A stretch of 8,617 nt of DNA from Chloroflexota bacterium. GTDB lineage: Bacteria; Chloroflexota; Dormibacteria; Dormibacterales; Dormibacteraceae. Positions within the stretch are counted from its first letter, which is position 1. Every line of letters begins with the position of its first letter. Below the pieces are notes generated by a model that saw only the letters and a list, made by a program, of their open reading frames with translations, did no database searches and had not been told where the DNA came from. The position numbers were made by a program, and so were the translations under genes. Below are positions 5,942-8,617 of the stretch, in pieces. The stretch spans positions 14,724 to 23,340 of the forward strand of contig VBJR01000361.1 in the NCBI GenBank assembly GCA_005880175.1, read 5' to 3'.

Positions 5942-6607
5942 TCAGTCCACTCGCAGCCGGTAGCCGGCGCCGCGGATCGTCTCCAGGCCCACGCCCGGCG
6001 GCCACGGCACCTTCCGGCGCAGGTACCCCACATAGACGTCCACGACGTTGCTCTCCAGGTCGAACTCCGCCGACCAGATGCTGCTCGTGATCTGGGCGCG
6101 GGAGAGGATCTGGTTCGGGTGGCGGAGGAACACCTCGAGCAGCGCCACCTCGCGCATGCTGAGCGGGGCCTGGCCGCCCGGGCCCCGCGCCAGCCGCTCC
6201 TTCAGGTCCAGCACCAGGTCGCCCGCGCGGAGGACGCCGGCGTTCACCTGGTCGCGGCGGACCAGGGCCCGGATGCGCGCGAGCAGCTCGTCGAACGCGA
6301 AGGGCTTGGTCAGGTAGTCGTCGGCGCCGTGGTCCAGACCGCTGACCTTGGACTCGATGTCCTCTCTCGCGGTCAGGATCAGGACCGGCAGCCGCGCGTC
6401 GCGGGCCCGCAGCACGCGCAGCACGTCGAGGCCGCTGCGGTCCGGGAGGATCAGGTCCAGCAGCACCAGGTCCACCGCCTCCGCCTCGGCCAGGGCGAGC
6501 GCCGTCCGCGCGTCGCCGGCGACCAGGCAGGCGTAGCCCTCGGCGGTCAGACCGCGGTACAGGAACGAGGCGATCCCGGGCTCGTCCTCCGCGACGAGGA
6601 TCCGCAC
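5942..6607 (-). CDS. OmpR/PhoB-family response regulator (orphan)
   Basis: A 221-aa DNA-binding response regulator. Receiver domain, residues 1-115: acidic pocket E7-D8-E9, phosphoacceptor Asp51 (VDLVLLDLILPD), Thr79, and Lys101 in the YLTKPF motif. Output domain, about 125-221: winged helix with LSMREVALLEVFLRHPNQILSR (149-170), recognition helix SNVVDVYVGYLRRKV (187-200) and the typical ending ETIRGAGYRLRV. The GTG start (6607-6605) puts RILVAEDE right at the N-terminus as in the family; the ribosome site is weak. Such genes normally sit beside a histidine kinase, but downstream is the separate ester cyclase and upstream a divergent second response regulator, so the partner kinase is elsewhere or absent. 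Likely regulated from the shared palindromic promoter at 6691-6734, possibly by itself. Confidence 0.92.
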   Translation of the reverse strand: MRILVAEDEPGIASFLYRGLTAEGYACLVAGDARTALALAEAEAVDLVLLDLILPDRSGLDVLRVLRARDARLPVLILTAREDIESKVSGLDHGADDYLTKPFAFDELLARIRALVRRDQVNAGVLRAGDLVLDLKERLARGPGGQAPLSMREVALLEVFLRHPNQILSRAQITSSIWSAEFDLESNVVDVYVGYLRRKVPWPPGVGLETIRGAGYRLRVD

Positions 6608-6690
6608 CTCAGCCCCGGCGGCCGTCGCCGTCGAGCAGCCCCGCCCTTCCTGGATGAACCATCAGTCCCATTCCCTCTTCTACTACTGGC

Positions 6691-6706
6691 GATTGTATTT
6701 ACAATC
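6691..6706. promoter_or_regulatory. 16-base perfect palindrome carrying a -10 box in each direction
   Basis: GATTGTA-TT-TACAATC, both arms exact. Each arm contains TACAAT, a near-consensus -10 box: 6700-6705 for the + strand gene and 6697-6692 for the - strand gene. On the - strand TTGGTT (6719-6714) at a 16-base spacing could be the -35. On the + strand the start point would fall near 6711-6712, only about 8 bases before the ATG at 6719; no good + strand -35 is seen. The 32 bases 6691-6722 contain just 9 G or C, in sharp contrast to the rest of the window. It is either a divergent promoter pair, an operator, or both. Confidence 0.55.
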
Positions 6707-6723
6707 AATGATGAACCAATGAG
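6706..6723. promoter_or_regulatory. 11-base-spaced direct repeat CAATGA (candidate response regulator box)
   Basis: CAATGA at 6706-6711 and again at 6717-6722, exactly 11 bases apart, the spacing at which OmpR/PhoB-type regulators bind tandem half-sites. Read on the - strand it is CTCAT-N6-ATCAT and matches a second copy at 7702-7717. It overlaps the start of the + strand gene and the - strand -35 region. Confidence 0.4.
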
Positions 6724-6734
6724 CTCGGGTTCAT
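6711..6734. repeat. Inverted repeat ATGAACC-N10-GGTTCAT across the receiver-gene start
   Basis: ATGAACC (6711-6717) and its exact reverse complement GGTTCAT (6728-6734) flank ten bases that include the ATG at 6719. It could be an operator half-site pair or, in the message, a hairpin that hides the start codon. Seven-base arms can arise by chance, so the role is uncertain. Confidence 0.35.
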
Positions 6735-7186
6735 GGACCCTGGACACGGCGGCCGCGTCGATCCGGGTGCTGCTCGTGGACGACCACGACCTGGTTCGGA
6801 CCGCGGTCGAGCGGCTGCTGCGGACGCTGCCCGGGATCCAGGTCGTCGCCTCGGCGGGAGGCGGCCGCGAGGCGCTGTTCCTGATCCCCCAGGCCCGGCC
6901 GGACGTGATCCTGATGGACCTCTCGATGCCCGGCCTCGACGGCATCCAGGCCACCAGGACGATCCGCCTGGCCTTCCCGGAGACCCCGGTCATCGCGCTG
7001 ACCGCGTACGCCGAGCCGGAGTGGGTCGCCGCGGCGCTGGCGGCCGGCGTGAGGGGCTACCTGGTGAAGGGGGGCGATGCCGACGAGCTCCTGGAGGCGG
7101 TGCGGGCGGTCGCCGAGGGGGGTCGCTGGCTGTCGGCGCGCGCGGAGCTCGCGCTGCGCGCGATCCACCCCGACGCGGGGGCCTGA
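6719..7186 (+). CDS. NarL/FixJ-type response regulator receiver domain without output domain
   Basis: A 155-aa single-domain response regulator. After a 15-residue leader, IRVLLVDDHDLVRTAVERLL (15-34) gives the acidic pocket D21/D22; Asp67 in DVILMDLSMPGLDGI is the phosphoacceptor; Thr95 and Lys117 (YLVKGG) complete the site. The wording (VDDHDLVR, RGYLVKG) is that of the NarL/LuxR class, but the chain stops about 38 residues after Lys117, where full-length members carry a LuxR-type helix-turn-helix. None follows in any frame before the hairpin at 7191, so it probably acts by protein contact or as a phosphate sink rather than on DNA. The ATG at 6719 has no Shine-Dalgarno and follows a -10 box by 13 bases, suggesting a very short leader. 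Divergent from the OmpR-type regulator. Confidence 0.87.
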   Translation: MSSGSWTLDTAAASIRVLLVDDHDLVRTAVERLLRTLPGIQVVASAGGGREALFLIPQARPDVILMDLSMPGLDGIQATRTIRLAFPETPVIALTAYAEPEWVAAALAAGVRGYLVKGGDADELLEAVRAVAEGGRWLSARAELALRAIHPDAGA

Positions 7187-7190
7187 GCCA

Positions 7191-7215
7191 GAGGACCCGG
7201 CCCGGCCAGGTCCTC
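7191..7215 (+). terminator. Hairpin terminator of the receiver gene
   Basis: GAGGACC (7191-7197) pairs with GGTCCTC (7209-7215); after one C-A mismatch GGC (7199-7201) pairs with GCC (7205-7207) round a three-base loop. It begins four bases after the stop codon. Confidence 0.6.
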
Positions 7216-7218
7216 CCT

Positions 7219-7236
7219 GCCGCGGGGATGCGCGGC
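7219..7236 (-). terminator. Hairpin terminator of the small secreted-protein gene
   Basis: GCCGCG (7219-7224) and CGCGGC (7231-7236) form a perfect 6-base-pair stem with a six-base loop, 5 bases past the stop of the - strand gene. It lies back to back with the hairpin at 7191-7215. Confidence 0.5.
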
Positions 7237-7241
7237 GGTGG

Positions 7242-7667
7242 TCAGTTCCTGCCGTCTCGGCCGTCCCGGCCGTCGCCCCCACCCGGCCCGCGGCTGTCCC
7301 CCGGGCCCCGGTCGCCCGGACCCCGGCCGTCGCCGGTGGCCTGGCCGACCGTCGTGGCGGTGACGTCGCCCCGACCCCGCCCGGCGTCCCGGTTTTCGCC
7401 CGGCTCCGGCTCCGGCTCGACCTGACCCGCGTCCACCGTCGGCTGAGGGTCCGGGACGATCGCCGCCGGCGGCGGCGTGGCGCCGTCCACGCCGCGGTCG
7501 TCGCCGGGCTGCGCCTCGGCGTCGCCCGTCGCCCGGATGGCGACCGCGTGGGCGAGCGTGGGCAGGACGTTGCCTCCATCCATGGCGGCGGAGATCGCGG
7601 CCCCGAGGATCAGGGTGACCGCGACGAATCCCACCGCCAGCCAGGTCACTCGCGCTGCTGTGCTCAT
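7242..7667 (-). CDS. Small membrane-anchored or secreted hydrophilic protein with Gly/Asp/Arg-rich tail
   Basis: A 141-aa protein of no recognised family. Residues 1-29 (STAARVTWLAVGFVAVTLILG AAISAA) are a signal peptide or single membrane anchor. Residues 30-50 follow as a short Gly/Ala stretch. From about 50 the chain is low complexity: acidic and Pro-rich (PPPAAIVPDPQP, VEPEPEPGEN), then a tail built of Gly, Asp, Arg and Pro that ends in GRDGRDGRN and has Gly at many third positions. Small secreted hydrophilic proteins of this kind are common beside two-component genes in actinomycetes, and this one faces two response regulators. Start at 7667 is preferred: GGAG lies just before it and the hydrophobic segment follows at the right distance; an ATG at 7703 would add 12 residues and fall inside a candidate regulator box. 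Confidence 0.65.
   Translation of the reverse strand: MSTAARVTWLAVGFVAVTLILGAAISAAMDGGNVLPTLAHAVAIRATGDAEAQPGDDRGVDGATPPPAAIVPDPQPTVDAGQVEPEPEPGENRDAGRGRGDVTATTVGQATGDGRGPGDRGPGDSRGPGGGDGRDGRDGRN
7245..7335. repeat. Low-complexity GTCCCGGCC-type repeats coding the Gly/Arg/Asp tail
   Basis: Tandem 9-base units related to GTCCCGGCC (for example CTCGGCC, GTCCCGGCC, GTCGCC at 7255-7275) and similar C/G-rich runs to about 7335 encode the repeating GRD and GPG tail. Such tracts vary in copy number between strains and are prone to sequencing error. Confidence 0.4.
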
Positions 7668-7701
7668 GGCTCCGATGCTCGGACGCCACCTTCCCCGCTC
7701 C

Positions 7702-7717
7702 ATGAGGCGGCGATGAG
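7702..7717. promoter_or_regulatory. Direct repeat ATGAG-N6-ATGAG (candidate response regulator box)
   Basis: ATGAG at 7702-7706 and 7713-7717, 11 bases apart; on the - strand CTCAT-N6-CTCAT, 35-50 bases upstream of the small secreted-protein start at 7667. The same arrangement (CTCAT-N6-ATCAT) occurs in the promoter shared by the two response regulators. No convincing -10 box was found between the box and the gene. Confidence 0.4.
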
Positions 7718-7823
7718 AGCGGGCTTACCCGGCGCCGCGGCGGCCGCCCGGCGCGGACCGGCCGGAGGTCGAGGCGAGGCTCTCACCCGCCGATCACGGG
7801 GATCGAGCGCAGCCGCCGCCCGA

Positions 7824-7848
7824 CGCCAGGGGGCCGGGCCCTGAGGCG
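7824..7848 (-). terminator. Hairpin terminator of the ROK gene
   Basis: On the - strand CGCC (7848-7845) pairs with GGCG (7827-7824) and, after a two-base bulge, AGGG (7842-7839) with CCCT (7831-7828) around a seven-base loop, directly after the stop codon. Confidence 0.4.
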
Positions 7849-7849
7849 C

Positions 7850-8617
7850 CTAGCTGGCCGAGCGGCTGCGCTCCATGGGCGCGGTCGCGGTGCCGTTCAG
7901 GAAGCGCTCGATCGGCAGCGTCGCGGCGCCCAGGGCGACCGCCTCGGGCCCGAGGCGGCCGAGCTCGATCGACGTGTCCGCGAACGGGTGCCGCAGCGAG
8001 TGGCGCCGGGCGGCGTCGCGGATCGCGGGCAGCAGCCGCTCGCCGAGCAGCAGCCCGGACCAGCCGCCGAGGATGATCTGCCCGGGGTTCAGCAGGTTGA
8101 TCAGGTTGGCGATGCCGACACCCAGGAACACCGCGGTCTCGTCCAGCACCTCCGCCGCCTTCGCCTGCGTGCTCGCCAGGTCGGCGAGCGCGGCCAGCGC
8201 CGTCTCCTGGTCGCCGGCCAGCGGCAGGCCGTACCGGTCCAGGATCGCCTGGGCGCCGACGTAGGCCTCGAGGCAGCCGCGTGACCCGCAGCGGCAGGCG
8301 CGGCCGCCCACCACGACCGTCGTGTGTCCCCATTCGCCGGCGCTCGACGTGGCCCCGCGGTGGATGGACCCGTGGGCGATGATGCTGGCCCCGACGCCGG
8401 ACCCGATCAGGCACACGACCGCCTGCCGCGCTCCGCGCCCGGCGCCGAACCACGACTCGGCCTGGCCCATCGTCTTGGCGCCGTTGTCGATGTACAGCGG
8501 CAGGCCCGTGCCGGAGCGCAGCCGCCGGGCGAGCGGGACCGCCTCCCAGCCGTACGTCTGCCCGTGCACGAGCACCTCCGGTCCCTGCTCGACCACGCCG
8601 GGGACGCCCACGCCGAT
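7850..8617 (-). CDS. ROK-family transcriptional regulator, C-terminal 255 aa (cut by right edge)
   Basis: The visible part is the sugar-binding ROK domain; the N-terminal winged helix expected of a NagC/XylR-type repressor would lie past the right edge, where the frame is still open. Counting from the edge: IGVGVPGVV (1-9), LYIDNGAKTMGQAESWFGAG (41-60), LIGSGVGASI (70-79), the SSAGEWGHTTV loop (91-101) with His98, and the ROK zinc signature CRCGSRGCLEAYVG (108-121) with Cys108, Cys110 and Cys115. The position of the catalytic Asp in sugar kinases (E-N-D-A-N) holds Gly46 here (D-N-G-A-K), as in the non-kinase regulators, so it is probably a repressor that senses a sugar and not a glucokinase. 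Its targets are likely sugar transport or hydrolase genes to the right of the window. Stop TAG at 7852-7850, followed by a hairpin. Confidence 0.88.
   Translation of the reverse strand: MGVGVPGVVEQGPEVLVHGQTYGWEAVPLARRLRSGTGLPLYIDNGAKTMGQAESWFGAGRGARQAVVCLIGSGVGASIIAHGSIHRGATSSAGEWGHTTVVVGGRACRCGSRGCLEAYVGAQAILDRYGLPLAGDQETALAALADLASTQAKAAEVLDETAVFLGVGIANLINLLNPGQIILGGWSGLLLGERLLPAIRDAARRHSLRHPFADTSIELGRLGPEAVALGAATLPIERFLNGTATAPMERSRSAS

Noticed and set aside
5504..7186. A 560-codon + strand open frame ending in the receiver domain
   Set aside because: Residues before 6719 are low-complexity Arg/Ala/Gly shadow of the cyclase and OmpR-type genes; the true gene begins at the ATG at 6719 next to a -10 box.

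Overview
The window is about three-quarters G+C. Almost every supported gene has G or C in the third codon position, and start codons are a mix of ATG and GTG. Together with the gene families present (secreted PNGase A, DUF1906, DUF4232-like lipoprotein-style proteins, SnoaL-like cyclases, a ROK repressor of the actinomycete type), this points to a soil actinomycete, perhaps of the Streptosporangiales/Streptomyces kind. That taxonomic call is inference. No tRNA, rRNA, CRISPR array, insertion sequence or phage gene was seen.

Layout: (1) 2-1678, + strand: a secreted peptide-N-glycosidase A-type enzyme, open at the left edge. It ends at a strong hairpin (1695-1719) shared with the convergent unit to its right. 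(2) 3643-1731, - strand: a two-gene unit, a secreted DUF1906 glycoside-hydrolase-like protein followed, with a one-base TGATG overlap, by a membrane-anchored DUF4232-like protein. Its promoter region (3696-3786) carries a TTGACA -35 box, an inverted repeat and four GACAAC direct repeats. (3) 3886-4220: gene debris, namely the C-terminal part of a TetR regulator (-) abutting what looks like the last codons of an unrelated + strand gene. (4) 4250-5302, +: a sodium/calcium-exchanger-type (CaCA) membrane protein, apparently transcribed without a leader. (5) 5785-5351, -: a SnoaL-like ester cyclase behind a sequence that closely matches the ECF41 sigma-factor promoter. (6) 6607-5942 (-) and 6719-7186 (+): two divergent response regulators, one OmpR-type with a DNA-binding domain and one NarL-type bare receiver, with no histidine kinase beside them. 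They share an AT-rich promoter built on a perfect 16-base palindrome. (7) 7667-7242, -: a small membrane-anchored or secreted hydrophilic protein with a Gly/Asp/Arg-rich tail. (8) 8617-7850, -: the C-terminal part of a ROK-family transcriptional repressor, cut by the right edge.

No single large operon runs through the window; most units are one or two genes, separated by hairpins where they converge. The best candidate for a small undescribed system is the 5.9-7.7 kb block. An 11-base-spaced direct repeat, CTCAT-N6-(A/C)TCAT, occurs both in the divergent promoter of the two orphan response regulators and just upstream of the small secreted-protein gene. It may be the binding site of the OmpR-type regulator, which would make these three genes one regulon. 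The other regulatory leads are the ECF41-like promoter of the ester cyclase and the GACAAC array ahead of the DUF1906 pair.
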